Assembly: GCA_035578175.1 (NCBI GenBank)
Contig: JAQMRL010000007.1
Coordinates: 47,616,727 to 47,680,726, forward strand
DNA: 64,000 bases
From: Catonia carolina
Taxonomy: Eukaryota > Arthropoda > Insecta > Hemiptera > Achilidae
Direction of reading: 5' to 3'
Made by a program: the position numbers and the translations under genes. The notes under the pieces are model-generated. The model was not told where the DNA came from and did no database searches. It saw nothing but the letters and a program-made list of their open reading frames with translations. Below, piece after piece: positions 34,940-46,751 of the stretch (its first letter is position 1; each line of letters starts with the position of its first letter).

Positions 34940-36186
34940 GAATACAAATGTACAAATTTTGTACACCTATTAAAAGTAAAAGGTTAGTGTTGGTTCAGAC
35001 AGAACTTCAATTTAGTTTGGAGTTTTATAATAATTTATTTCTTTATAATTAAAATTATTATTTTTGAATACTAATTAAAAATATTTTTTATTTTTCAAGC
35101 TCAATTGTATTCATACAGGTACAACATTAACTACAGTAAAATTTAAGTTTAAAATTTTTCATATTGGATCTCCCAGCTAATAATCTCAGTATTTCATGGA
35201 GTAATCCTGATATAATCACTAATATTGTATTTTAAACAAGAAACAGAATTTCAAAACAGTACAAGCTGCACAACATTTTTGAGGAAATATCCCTCAACAG
35301 ACTTTTCGCTCATCAAACAAACTGATACGTAAACGTTTCTCCCGTCATTTACCAAACAATGTTCAAAGATGATTAAGGAGGAAGTAGAGCAGAGATCTCC
35401 TGTTTTAGAAACGGTTGTATGTTAATAATAAATAAATAATTTAATCAATGAATTAGTAAAAATTAACTAAATAACATGTACGAGACCTGTCAGTGAATGG
35501 TGCTCTCCATGTACACCACTCATGTCATTTCATTCATTCTTTCACCCACTATCATATTCACAGGTTCTTCATTTTGTAACAGTTGTAAATTTCATTAATA
35601 AAATTAATAAAAAAAAGATAGCTAAAGAACTTAGTTCTCTGGCACTCTGGCATAAAAAAGCTTTCATTTTCTAGATTTACACCATTACCAAAATAGCATG
35701 AATTTTGTTGTTAGATCACCCTAGCATAATATCATCCTGAATATATGAATAATTCATAAAATTATTATAGTATAAATATATATTTTTTTCATATAATTTT
35801 TTTTAATGCGTAATCTGTTGTATAACAATAAAAGCAACTTATCGATTAGATTAAACACATGAAAAAAATACAACCCATTGGTGTAATTAACAAATTATAA
35901 TATTAAAACATATTATACTATTCTTAATAATTATTTACAATCAAAATTAAATTAATAGTGGTTTTTTAAATAAATAAAAATAAAAAATAACCAAAAAACA
36001 CCTTTAAAAAGAAAAGAGAAAATGAGAAGTAATAAATAATAAGCATACGATTCCGAAATATATGTACACCGAACTTTACTGAAGATAATTCAAAATTTCA
36101 TTCAGTTATTTACAAAATTCACACTCAAACATGCCAATCATCTAAGAATATTAACATTATATTATTCACAATTTAAAATCACACAA

Positions 36187-36485
36187 TCAGAATCGCCCTG
36201 GGAGATCCAGTACTGTAGGACATTTTAGTCTATGAACATCATTGCTGTTGTCTAAGAGATTCAGTGCTAAGTGATTTACGTGGTTGTTTAGATGTTTGAT
36301 GTGTTTACAAATGAAACTTTGTATTTCTTCTCGTACTGTCTGCACATCCAAATCATGATGTATGTCGGCGTTGGTCACATATGACGGTGCATTTAGTATG
36401 GCCCGAAAAGCTTTCAATTAAAACCATTGTGAAATCTTGATGTTTAAAGTCGATGCTGTGCCCCAAAACTGAATCTCGTAGGTCC
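36187..36485 (-). pseudogene. Jockey-like LINE reverse-transcriptase C-terminus, truncated
   Basis: Minus-strand frames read YEIQFWGTAS, then AFRAILNAPSYVTNADIHHD and DNSNDVHRLKCPTVLDLP. This is the typical C-terminal signature of jockey-clade LINEs (Y.IQLWG.A, R.I.NAP.YV.N, D+..V..EI, RLKR...DLP). A frame change separates the two parts. 5'-truncated and dead. Confidence 0.75.
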
Positions 36486-37617
36486 ATAAAATATGTGAAT
36501 TAAATTTTTTTTTGAACTTCATAAATAAGTAGGGTCACATGTATTCAAGAATTTTACACAATTTTTTCGAATTACTATGTTATTAAGTAAGATTAAATGA
36601 TAAAAAAAATGCTTGAAACCAAAATCTTACTTTCTTTTTTTATTGTTGGAAACAGATAAAAATATTCAATGAAAATTCGAGAAACAATTTTTCATTATAT
36701 TGTATTTTCTAAATGAATACATAAAATAATATATTTTCTTATACTACAACGCTGAATAACAACACTAAAGTATAAACTAACAACCAAAGTATACACAATA
36801 TGTAATTATTTTCATTACATTTAAATAATTACCGATAATGAATTTTTATTATTTTATAATAAATTGGAGTAATTTGAAGACTTGCTTTAAAAAGAAATAG
36901 CTGTGTATACTGTATGAGAGAGTGTGGTCAGTTTCATATATAATATATTATAAATATTTATAAAATTTAGTGTGTAATGACAAAGAAAAACAAGTAAATA
37001 ATGAAGGCTACTTATTAAGCATTATTTTAAATAAGAATATGCCAAAAATTATATGCTACTTTTTGCTTCAATTTTGCATGTTTGCGTGCATTTTCATTTT
37101 AGTAATTTATTTTAGTGAAGTAAATAATATTTTATAAATAATAATGGCTTTGTAATATATATATTTTTAATTTAAATTTTGTAACGTTTTGTTTTTTATA
37201 TTGTATTTTTTAAATGAAAGATGTATGGATTATTTAAATGTAGTTAAAAATATTTGAATATCTAATACATTTTTTTTTGTTTAAAGTAAATATCTGTATT
37301 GGTTTGAGAAAATATTTTTAAAAATTATAAAATCTAATTCGTGGTTGTTTAATTGCTTCATTATTTTAAGCTACAGTAAATTATAATGGATTCTCGTAAT
37401 TTGAGGGTTGCTTAATACATCATTCTTTATTATCATTGTATAAATAGAGCTTGTCTGATTGCTCAAGTTGGCATGAAGAGTAGAGGTTAGTCTGTTTACC
37501 AACTCACCAGAGTTCTGTTTTAAATTGGCATACCTTATGAACTGTAGTTATCACTTATATTGCTATGTTACTGTGAATTTACTTACTGTGGTGATGTTCT
37601 TTTGTAATAATGGCATA
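36486..37617. other. Intergenic, nothing recognised
   Basis: Very AT-rich; no gene supported. Confidence 0.45.
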
Positions 37618-38949
37618 CTGTAAAATGGGGTGAATAGAAACAATGGGGTGAAAAGCAACAAAACTTTCAAAAAAAATGTGGTCATCTGGTAAATGGTAAA
37701 TCTAATAGTACTGGGGTAATTTCTCGGTTATGAGGTGGGAATACTCTAAATTTTAAGGGAAAAATGAGGTTGTGCACTTGGCAGCCTTTTGAGTTGGATT
37801 AATTGTTGTGATCAGCTGGTTTCGTTTATGCTTCGATTTTTGTGATCTTTTAAACTTTCCATGTAAATATCATATCAAATTAACTCATGCATTTGAATTA
37901 AATTATTTTGAATACCTTAAATACCTATAAAAGTTATTACATACTTTGATAATGCGTAAATCATATGGTTTATTTATAATAATTTTTATATTGAGGTTAG
38001 GATTCATATTTAGGATGTGAGAGGTATATAGAAACGCCAGATTTTGCCAATCGTCAAGAGCCGTAACTCCAGTACACTCTCCTGTTGCTGCTATTCATGA
38101 TGCCTTCAAAGAACTTTTGAAAGGTCTAAAACATGAAGAAGCAGCTAAACCTTGGAAAAAAACGAGTAAAAGTAGCTGTTGAGCCTGAAAAGAGTGTTTC
38201 CCTTACAGATTTTGCTTTACCAGCAGATCCAGGCCAGGATGCACCAAGCATATCTGATACTAGTAACGGTAAAAACACTAATAATGCCAGTACAAAAAAC
38301 AAAAAAGTTAATGTCTCTGGACAAAAAAAATAATAAAAAATCTGTCCATGATTCGTCATCAGAAGACTCGGAATATTCTGTTCAAGAAAGCGATCCAGAC
38401 CGCATTCTGTCTGACTCTTCTGTAAACTCGGAATTTTTATTCCACTTTCAAGAGCTAGAACTCAATAGTTGCCTGCAACCTAATGATTTTAAACTGGTTA
38501 ACATGTATGGGAAATCTAAACATACATTTTGAATAAACTCATATGCTTGCAAAGTCTGTATGCAAAATCATTTATTGTTTTGCATTTTGTTGGTTTTGTA
38601 ATTAGGGGCCGTCAGAATGACATTTAATAAATTTTATGTTAATTCAGAATGGGTTTCTATTTACCCCTCAACAATAATGATTGTTTCTTTTGTCCCAACA
38701 GATTCTGTGATTAGAAACAGACAAAAAACTATGGCTGTTTCTATTGACCCTACTCTAGGAGGTACATGAAATAACATGTTTATAATTTTTAAATTTTGTC
38801 TTATGCTTAAAAGGAAAACTAATGTTGTGGGCTTGTAGAGCATAAAGAGACCCATAAACCAAGGCATGTTTAAATTCCATGTGTCATACAGTACGTGTAA
38901 ATATTTATTGTCAAAATTGAAAACTGTTGCTATTCACCCTATTTTACGG
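37618..38949 (+). mobile_element. Pogo-like DNA transposon, internally deleted, TA target site
   Basis: 1332 bp. The left end CTGTAAAATGGGGTGAATAG follows a TA (37616-37617). The right end, reversed, is CCGTAAAATAGGGTGAATAG next to a TA (38950-38951), giving ~23 of 26 matches over the outer bases. The 'GGGTGAATAGAAAC' motif recurs in variant form at several inner sites (near 37646, 38653, 38740). Inside is only the tail of a transposase-like protein. Pogo assignment rests on the TA site, end sequence and acidic tail, so it is an inference. Confidence 0.7.
38010..38532 (+). pseudogene. C-terminal part of a pogo/DDE-type transposase, frameshifted
   Basis: Joined frames read RYIETPDFANRQEP, PVAAIHDAFKELLKGLKHEE, FALPADPGQDAPSISDTSNG, then a Ser/Asp-rich tail (SSSEDSEYSVQESDPD). 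Pogo-type DDE proteins commonly end in such a linker and acidic tail. No DDE catalytic core is present. Frame changes lie near 38150 and 38325. Confidence 0.5.
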
Positions 38950-38951
38950 TA

Positions 38952-40096
38952 CTACATAATTTCATACCATAACGACCAGAAAAGAGATTAAATAAAAACA
39001 ACTGTAATAAAATATGTTAAACACTCCCAAAAATTCTATAATTTTGTTTACACAAACGATTACATGATCGCAATATGTTTCTTGAACGTATTAAATTAAA
39101 TAATGGTTACTGAGATGATGCACAACAAAACATCAGTGATGGGATATTTGAATATTCGAATAATTATCTTTTATTTGACTTTTCAACTATTTTGAAAAAT
39201 ACTTACTTGAATGAAGGTAAATTAATAAACAAACTGCAGTTTACAGACTCCGAATAATTCCGTTTCTGAATAAAATACAATAATTTCATTGTTATCACTC
39301 ATCATCAAACGAATAAAATAAACAATGTAATCAAGGCATGTGATTGTGAAGTAAGAATAAATTTATTATGTTCAATATGCCTACAAATCGTCATTTCCTG
39401 GTTGTTATGTCTGTTTCTGTGGGTAGTGCAACAGAATCTGTTTCTTGAAGAGAATTAGGAGCAGAGTTTGGTTGTCAAAGAACAAAAAAACCCAGAGGGA
39501 GATTGGAATAAATCACATGAGTGAGAGGGAGGTAGAAGACTGAACAATGCCAATAGCCGTAGTGAAGTGTTCATAATAAGAAGAAATAAACTGCATTTAT
39601 TCAAATAACTTCATATGTTTGGGGCCTTGAATAATATTATTATAATGTATCGAGATCATTCATGCAGCGTGTAGCTGCTAGGAAGTTTATTAGAATAAAA
39701 TGTTTTTTTGAATAAAAAATATTGAATTATGAAAACCTATGACTACAAAACATCATAATGACGTCGAGACAAACGATCATATAGGCCTAGACATTTAAGG
39801 AAAAAAAATTACCATAAAGTTACAGAACAAGTTCATGGTGCAGGCACAGTTCAATAATAAACTAGTCTACATAATAAAATAACAATTCAGAATGGTTGAG
39901 GAATGAAGAGGAAGGCTAAATCTCAGTCACAATGCAGTTGACTTAAGCTGTCAGATGAGCTCTATCTTTTTCCAATTTAATAGTGAATGAATCTTCAACT
40001 TCCATTTGCACTGTATACATATGCAGGGAGAAAGTTTAAAATTTTTTCTTCAAGTTATTTTTTACTTTTCGTCATGCACTTAGATAATCTTAGTTA
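38952..40096. other. Intergenic, nothing recognised
   Basis: No gene supported. A TAGGCCTA octamer is at 39782-39789. Confidence 0.45.
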
Positions 40097-40575
40097 ATCT
40101 TCTTCTTCTTCTTCTTCCTTTCACGGGTTAGGCGTTTCTGCCTGTTCCGAACCTCCACCATCTGCCCATCTCTTCCTTGGACGTCCTCGATCCCTTTTAC
40201 CCCTTGGCTCGTACCACAGTGCCTGCTTGGGTACTCTTTCACCCTTCATTCTACCTAAGTGATCTATCCACTTCTTCCTGCCCTCTATTACTTTATCATT
40301 TATGGAGAAGATATTAAGATGTTGTCGTATCTCCGTGTTTCTGTAACGGTCCTCTCTACTACAGCCATAAGTTTGCCGGAGAAATCTCATTTCTGCTGCT
40401 TGTAATCAGCTCTCTTCCCGTCTTGACAGAACCCACGTTTCACTTCCGTAAAGTACTGTTGGAGCAGCTATCGTTTTATAAAATCTCATTCTAGTGTCTT
40501 TACTTGTGATGTTTTTCAAGTTCCTGTGGATAGTACCACATATGTGTTGAAATCGGTGGATCTTAGTTAATCCTG
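40097..40575 (-). pseudogene. RTE-like LINE C-terminus with (GAA)n tail
   Basis: The minus-strand translation reads RMRFYKTIAAPTVLYGSETW, AEMRFLRQTYGCSREDR, KKWIDHLGRMKGERVPKQA, YEPRGKRDRGRPRKRWAD and EQAETPNP. This is the usual end of a widespread insect LINE group (YGSE.W, EMRFLR, W..HL.RM, GKR..GRP..RW, EQA..PNP). One stop interrupts the frame before the AEMRFLR block. The copy ends in GAA triplets (40097-40119), the tail, and is 5'-truncated. Confidence 0.85.
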
Positions 40576-41459
40576 ATGGTAATTCTGTGTCCTACATACA
40601 CAAATTTGATAACTTCTTCATTCTTTTACATATTAAGTTTTATCTAACATATTCATGTTTCTATGTCTCCCTTTAGTACTCACCATTACTTTTGAAAAAC
40701 AAAGTTGTTAGAAATTAAAGAAAATTTAAATAAATATTACATTTTGTTTCCCCTCAGTTGTTATTGTAGTTTTAAATTATCCTCAAGTTACTGAGAATCT
40801 ATTATAAGTGATAATATTTATGTACAAATTATAAACACCTTTATTTAATTACATTACTGGATAATTACCAGTAATTATGTATGTTTATGCTTAGTTATAA
40901 GGTAAAATAATTTTTTATTATGTTAATGTACGAGATTTTAGGTATAAAAGAAATATTAGTACTTAATAAATTTGAAAAACAAATAAACTTAAGATAAAAG
41001 TCTGATAAAGATAAAAGACATTCCTTTGAATTTAGTGCTTAAATTTGTAATGTAATATTTTTTATACAAATACGCAATATTTAAATTTTATTAAAAGTAT
41101 TATATAAACAGATTTTTTTCAATTTTTTATAATAAATACAGTACTATTATTTTTTATTTTTATTATTATTTTTACTATGAATATAATAGTTTATAAACAT
41201 ATAGTCATTTTATAATAATAGAACAAGTAAGAGCATACACTTGTAATACAAAGATGTAGAATTTAAATTAATAAATATGTAAAAAAATTTATAAATAAAA
41301 TAATCTAGTTTTGTTTTTTTTCAATTTTACCTTATTGTATAAATTAAAAAAGTTATTGTGATGTTTATTCCAGAATCTATTCATTTTTTTTTGGGTTTTC
41401 ATCCGACTGTTTTCCAACCACTGCTAATGCAGATGATGAAAAAGGTGACAGATGAAAAT
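40576..41459. other. Intergenic, nothing recognised
   Basis: Very AT-rich; no gene or repeat supported. Confidence 0.45.
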
Positions 41460-41744
41460 GAGGAGTTGCTATCAAAAACCTATTTTATCCATTATGGTCT
41501 CTGGTAGTGTTAAAAGTACATTACACGTGCTGTTGTAATTGGTTTCCTCAATACCACTATATGTCCTTTGTTATTCAACTACAAAATATCAGCTTTTCTT
41601 TAATAACCTGCTTTGTCCATCGTGTTTCTTTCAAAAACCTACTTTGTCCTGGACTAGTTTTGTTTTTGACAAAAAGTCTGATAGGTAGTGCTAGAGTTTG
41701 TTTACTAAATTATTCTGTTTGAGAAGAGTGTAGTATTTAGCAAG

Positions 41745-41981
41745 ATGGAAAACTGCGATGAATCTTGGCTTTTAAAAATAAAAAGACAAGAAAGGAAATC
41801 AGATACCATAAAAAATAAGAAAGTTTGTGGACAAGAATACATCAATCATGTTGGAAGAAACTGTGTGTTGAAGAAACTTTCCACCGATAATTTTAGAAAT
41901 ATCAAATCCAGTACTAAAGACTTTTTTCTTTCTGAGGCTAAACCACCGATTCCACTTAAAAAATTTGTATGTTGGAAATAA
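41745..41981 (+). CDS. Transposon protein, N-terminal fragment
   Basis: ATG-started 78 codons (MENCDESWLLKIKRQERKSD ... GQEYINHVGRN). The KRQERKSxxxxxxxxxGxEYxNxxGxxV-type start is like large transposon-coded proteins I have seen in hemipteran genomes, which continue into a Cys-rich region that is absent here. It stops soon after. Unlikely to be a host gene. Confidence 0.45.
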   Translation: MENCDESWLLKIKRQERKSDTIKNKKVCGQEYINHVGRNCVLKKLSTDNFRNIKSSTKDFFLSEAKPPIPLKKFVCWK

Positions 41982-42057
41982 ATGAAAATGAAAATTTACT
42001 TAAGTATCATACTTCATACAATGGAATGTGATCTACATCTATCATTAGAAAAAAAAT

Positions 42058-42273
42058 GTGAAGTTGCCTAATGTTTTGACGCTTGACCATCTGTACGATG
42101 AACCACCAAAAGTTACAAAACAGAAACTACATGATATTAAAAATCTTGTTCAGTACTTAAATAATCCAAACAGTTTAATTTATTATAATGAGTTGTTGTG
42201 TAATGAAAATGAAGGTTTTGATGGTGATGATGTTGACAATGATGATAACAGCAGTGGGTGTGATGATGAATAA
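42058..42273 (+). CDS. Transposon protein, C-terminal fragment with acidic tail
   Basis: 71 codons (LPNVLTLDHLYDEPPKVTKQ ... NNPNSLIYYNELLCNENEG, then an Asp/Asn-rich tail). It sits in the same strand and TIR frame as 41745-41981 and may be the end of the same protein after internal deletion. No AUG is needed if it is a remnant; the first codon read here is GTG. Confidence 0.45.
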   Translation: MKLPNVLTLDHLYDEPPKVTKQKLHDIKNLVQYLNNPNSLIYYNELLCNENEGFDGDDVDNDDNSSGCDDE

Positions 42274-42781
42274 GATGTTATTTTTGAAGATTAAAATTTT
42301 TTTATTATTCCATGTTACTATTTTTCATACATTACCTATTGTAAAATACTCTTATTTTTTTAATAAATAATTTCTGTTTTTATGGCATTTCTTTGTATTT
42401 ATTCTGTTAATGTCTTATATTTAATGAATATTTTCAACAAAAAACAACTTTGTCCAACCATTTTTTTTTAAAGGCCAACTGAGAAAATTATGTTATTGTA
42501 AAATAGCTTTGGTATTTATTACTTCAAAATTAAGAAACACGAAAATTGTGAGCTGACTACAACAAATAATAACGAAGATATAATGTTTTTTTTCAGTTTT
42601 TGAAAAAAGTAAATTTTGGACAAAGTAGGTTTTTGATAGCAACTCCTCAAATCAATGAAGAAAAAATGCCAGACCTAACTGGTAATAATACCCGGGACCC
42701 CTGGTGTAAAAGCTGGTCTCTTCTTTTCAGGATCTGGTTATTTCTAAATAAAAAAACTTCTTTTTAAAATTAATACAACAA

Positions 42782-43003
42782 TTGAAGGGGTCAGTGGATG
42801 AAGGTGTTAACTGACTTTTTCACAAAAATTGAGTTATCATCGGAAATGAAGGTTTTATGTGCATATTTTTCAATGGAACTAACACAGAAATCTCTATCTG
42901 CTTTCATTAAGAAGATACTAGAGGATGAAGGTGTTATCTACAAGTCAAACTGACATTAATTTTTGGATAAAGGTACTATGGGCACTTGACACCTTTATCC
43001 ACA
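42782..43003. mobile_element. MITE related to the 2949 element
   Basis: Starts TTGAAGGGGTCAGTGGATGA. The block 'ggatgaaggtgttaact' recurs near 42922, 42963 and, inverted, at about 42985-43000 ('gacacctttatccac'). The right end is less clear than the left. Confidence 0.5.
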
Positions 43004-43334
43004 ACAAAACAGGAGAAATACTGTACGTAACTCATTCATTCATTCAAGTCGGTCATGAAATTAGTACATTTTTTAGTGGAATATTTAAAATAAAACCCCA
43101 TAATAACAATGATAAACCACAAAATTTGATTAATTAATGTTAATATGATGAATTATAAATAATATAATGATTAATGTTTTAATAGAACAACTAATAGCTA
43201 TCCCTACAACCACAATTAAAAAATGTAAAATCTAATACGTACCTATTTTCCACTAAAGGAAATATAGTAATGTAAAAAAATTTTATTTTTTAAATTTAAA
43301 TTTTTGGGAGGATTGAAAAAAATACTTAGAAGCC

Positions 43335-44195
43335 ACAACAATGTATCGTGCTTCCCAACAAATTTGACATGTAGGGAAATGAAGATTGGAAAATGTACTG
43401 TCAACATTAATCTTACTTTTATTACTCCACTTGTTTGGAAACAATAAAAATGAGTCTACAAAGGATTGTAATAGCTTACAGTTTTATTAATAAATAAAGG
43501 TAAAAATTTATTCAATTTGAAACAGCACGGTACTTACTTAGAAAAATTTAACATACATTGTTGTCTGAAATTAGCTGGGCGTGTAAAACAGACAGTTATT
43601 TAATTTTGATATTACCATATGAGAGGCTGTGAGTTCGAATCCCACATACTATGTAAACATTTTTTATTTATTTTTTACTAAATAATTTGTTAATTAAATT
43701 TTTAAAAACTTTACTAGTTAGGGCCTACTTATATTCTGTTGAATTGAAAATTACAGATATAATTTCAAATATTTTTTATTATTTAATTAATAATAATCAA
43801 TGACCAATTAGGCCTAACCAAAAAATAAAAGTTTTTTTAACATGTAGGACTCGACCTCACGTCCTCTCGTACGGTAATATCAGAAATCAAAATAAACTGA
43901 CCACTTTACACGCCCGACTAATGTTAAGTCAACAATTAGGGGGACATTTTTTCTTATGTAAGTACCGCGTTATGTTGAAATTGAATAACATTATGTGTTT
44001 ATTTATTAATAACATTAAATTATTAGCTATTAAAATATTTTGTAGACTCATTTTTATTGTTTCCAAATGACTGGAGTAATAAAAGTAAAATTACACCCTT
44101 GTAATAAAATAAATGTTGACAGTACATTGTCTAATGTTAATTTCCCTATTCATCAGATTTGTTGAGACGCAAGGTATATTTGCCTGATGTATATC
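43335..44195. mobile_element. Foldback element with two opposed tRNA-like promoter boxes
   Basis: The two halves are reverse complements over ~350 bp each. Shared blocks include 'caacaaatttga', 'atgtactgtcaacat', 'tacttttattactcca', 'ggaaacaataaaaatgagtc' and 'gggcgtgtaaa'. Each arm carries a tRNA-like head: 'tgatattaccatatgagagg' with 'gagttcgaatcccac' at 43607-43652, and the inverted version at 43845-43918. No coding. It could be a palindromic SINE dimer or a MITE whose arms captured a SINE. Confidence 0.75.
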
Positions 44196-44814
44196 ACGAT
44201 ATAATAAAAAGTTAATGTAAAAAGAATCATGTGATTGACATGAGTCCACATTTCCGAAATTTTGAAAAGTTACAAACTGACTTAAAGCTATACAACAAGA
44301 AAAACGATGAAATTGAAAACAAAGATTGTAGCAACATAACCTATGTAATTATTTTACTGGCTACGGTCATATTACAGGTTAGCCACTACAGCAGACTTCA
44401 AACAAAAAATATGAATCTGTTAATAAAACGATTATAAATATTTATTTTGCCAGTTTCAACCATTTACAATGTTAATAACTCTATTTAAAAGTTTTTACAC
44501 ACATTAATAGCCAGCATGTAAATAGTTCATATTTTTGTGTTAAAAACTAGGTAGTGGTACACCTAGGTAGTGAGTGGTTCGACCGTGTCCAGTAGACTAA
44601 TTTAATTTAATATATCTCAGCTAATCTCAGTAAAATTACGCTGTATTTAATCCGTGAACGAAGATGATTTCAAGTTGGTACTACGTTATTGGAGTTAGCA
44701 TCTAAATAAATACTTATTAAAAGAGGAATTAAAAATCGAAATCAAAACAGAATTAAACCGAATCGGTAATCCGTAAATTTAATTAATAAACTTATATTTA
44801 ATCACTTTTTGCTG
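44196..44814. other. Intergenic, nothing recognised
   Basis: A 68-codon frame (44231-44437) has no domain. No repeat recognised. Confidence 0.4.
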
Positions 44815-45160
44815 AATCACTTTTTGCAACTTTCTCAAAAACCGCTCCTACAATTTCTTTTAAAATCGCCACATTTACTACATTGTTATGCTCTACAAGA
44901 TAGGGTGGACCCCATGTCTGCTGAAATTATTGTGGAGGCTGTTCTCTTGCAGAAAAAATGATTTTTTTTTTTAAAGATTGCAGCCTTAATGTGCATTTTA
45001 GCGCAAAAGTAAATGTAACAAAAAATTTAGACAACTTAAAAATCCAACTTTTATTTTGAACATTTTTTTTGTTTAACGCTTAGTTTAGTGGTATTGTTTG
45101 ATTTTCCGTTTTCTTTTCATGAAAATCTGTAAAAAACAAATCAATTTTTTTTCAGTATTT
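44815..45160 (+). mobile_element. Repeat X, copy 9 (internal fragment)
   Basis: Covers the 'tctcaaaaaccgctcctac' block to the first internal unit ('aacgcttagtttag'). Both ends are missing. Confidence 0.65.
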
Positions 45161-45724
45161 TTATTGTTTCTTTTTGAATTTTTATTCCTGAAAAAAATCA
45201 AGATCTGGTCAGTGAATAAAAATATTTTCTGTTATCTTGTGCTGAATAAAGTAGGTACACACCAATTTTGAAATGCTAATGAAAAAAAAAGTTCAACAAA
45301 AACTAATGCAAGACTGATAAAAAAAACTTAAACTGCCCACAATAAAACTAAAATCTTCCTGCAGAGTGAATAAGTCACCACTGACTGCTAGTTTGTCACC
45401 CAATAAAAGAGTGGATTGGGCTCAGCAATTGAATGAATGATTTTAATGATAGAACTACACCAATTCCTTATTTAAGTGTTTCATAGACCCTCCAAGTAAG
45501 ATTGAATAAGTTTTGTAAATTCCTTCTTGTATTAGAAACACTTTTCTTATCTCATTATATTATTAAAACTAACCAACAAATTTTGGGTAATTACGTTTCT
45601 AAAATTATTATTTAAAATTTATTTGGCTTACTTCAGGAGGCTCTGTTACCTGTCATTAATAGGCATTCCAAAAATCAACAAATTCATCGATGATAAACGT
45701 AAAAAACTGTTCAATTTCTTGTAA

Positions 45725-45876
45725 GTACATACAAATGAAAGCGCCACACAAAACTTCGTTCACGTAGTTTCCTTGTAGTTCCGCTAGATAGCGGAACTAC
45801 AAGTAAAGTACATACAAATTAAAGCGCCACACAAAACTTCGTTCACGTAGTTTCCTTGTAGTTCCGCTATATAGCG
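45725..45876 (+). repeat. ~70-bp tandem duplication around a palindrome
   Basis: The unit containing 'agcgccacacaaaacttcgt' and 'tcacgtagtttccttgtag' occurs at 45725-45793 and 45807-45875 with about two differences. Where they meet, CTTGTAGTTCCGCTA (45772-45786) pairs exactly with 45789-45803 across a 2-base loop. The pattern suggests replication slippage or template switching at a hairpin. Confidence 0.85.
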
Positions 45877-46244
45877 CTGATTGTATCGTATAGTGAGCAC
45901 AGCAACTGGACCAACCTACCAAATTATTCCTCTACAATAATTGCAAATAAAGAAAAATCCCAAAAAAGTCCCTTTCGTCCTATTCTCCGAACGACAAGGT
46001 AGCCTAGCTACGACGTCGTCATCCCGAGCGCAAACTCATTTCTTTCAGGACCCGGAACCATTCTTGAATAATTGCTATTTGTTCTAGAAGCCCCTTCTAC
46101 AATCAACAGATCTTATGGGTAGGTTTAAAATTAACAGAACCGTGCTGGAGTCAAAATTAATTTCACTGTCCAACTAAAATGTTCACTAAAAAAACAACTT
46201 ATTTACATGCTGGAGTGATTCAATAATGAATTTTCAGATAAGTT

Positions 46245-46600
46245 TTCAAATGTGCCGGTACCGAATTGGTTGCGAAACCAATAAGAAATTTGAAAGAACA
46301 GGAAACGTTTCGAATACACAGAAGTCTGTTTGGTCATGATTGATTCGTATTAAAGAAAGTCTACAAAATTTGCTGAAGCGTTTGTAGTCAGTCTGGTAAA
46401 AACGACTTGGATGGCTTATTTTGAACTACTGCTGAGTATAACACAGAATCATACAAAAAATTCTACAAGCTTTAAAATTTAAGCCGTACCTTCCATGTTA
46501 CTCCACACTCTTTATGAGGATTTTCAGGGTAGCTAAATTCCAGAATTTTTATTTTCGTTGGAAAAATGATGTACATGCGCCACTGTGTAACCTTTTATAA
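46245..46600 (+). pseudogene. Mariner-like transposase N-terminal region, decayed
   Basis: Read across stops: KKFERTGNVSNTQKS, RIKESLQNLL, HRIIQKILQALKFKPYLP, then RIFRVAKFQNFYFRW. This follows the common order KFE.TGSV...KSGRP, R.EEN, SS..RIL...L.FKPYK, L...D...R..FC.W of mariner-type transposases. Many substitutions, including loss of the GRP. No DDE core seen. Confidence 0.6.
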
Positions 46601-46751
46601 ATCTCATTAGGCAACTAAAATTATTTCTACAAACTTCTTGAACACATGATTTTATCCCCGAGCGGATACCGTGACAGGTTTAAAAAAAAAAACAAAAAAA
46701 AACAAAAAAAAAAAAAAAAAGGTTTCAGAAACTGAAAATTAACATAAGTAT

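Larger units (their letters stand above)
32932..36186. other. 3' flank and intergenic DNA
   Basis: AT-rich. Apart from a tRNA-like SINE (33715-33865) and a 31-bp hairpin (34909-34939), I see nothing supported. The frame at 33415-33612 is hydrophobic by composition only. Confidence 0.5.
41460..42648 (+). mobile_element. DNA transposon with 22-bp perfect TIRs and two short ORFs
   Basis: The left end AGGAGTTGCTATCAAAAACC(TA) and the right end are perfect inverted repeats over at least 22 bp (41461-41482 and 42626-42647). Flanking bases suggest a 4-bp AAAT target duplication. The inner motif 'CCTACTTTGTCC' is repeated inside (about 41605 and 41640, and inverted near 42445 and 42618). The interior codes only for two fragments, so the autonomous transposase is probably internally deleted. 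A 4-bp duplication would fit Sola-type elements, but that is inference. Confidence 0.75.

Noticed and set aside
38133..38359. Separate plus and minus frames at this site as host genes
   Set aside because: They lie within TA-flanked inverted repeats of a pogo-like element, and the minus frame is a shadow.
43607..43652. Possible tRNA gene with a good GAGTTCGAATCCCAC box
   Set aside because: No acceptor stem or full cloverleaf could be built, and the sequence is duplicated in inverted form within a foldback element.
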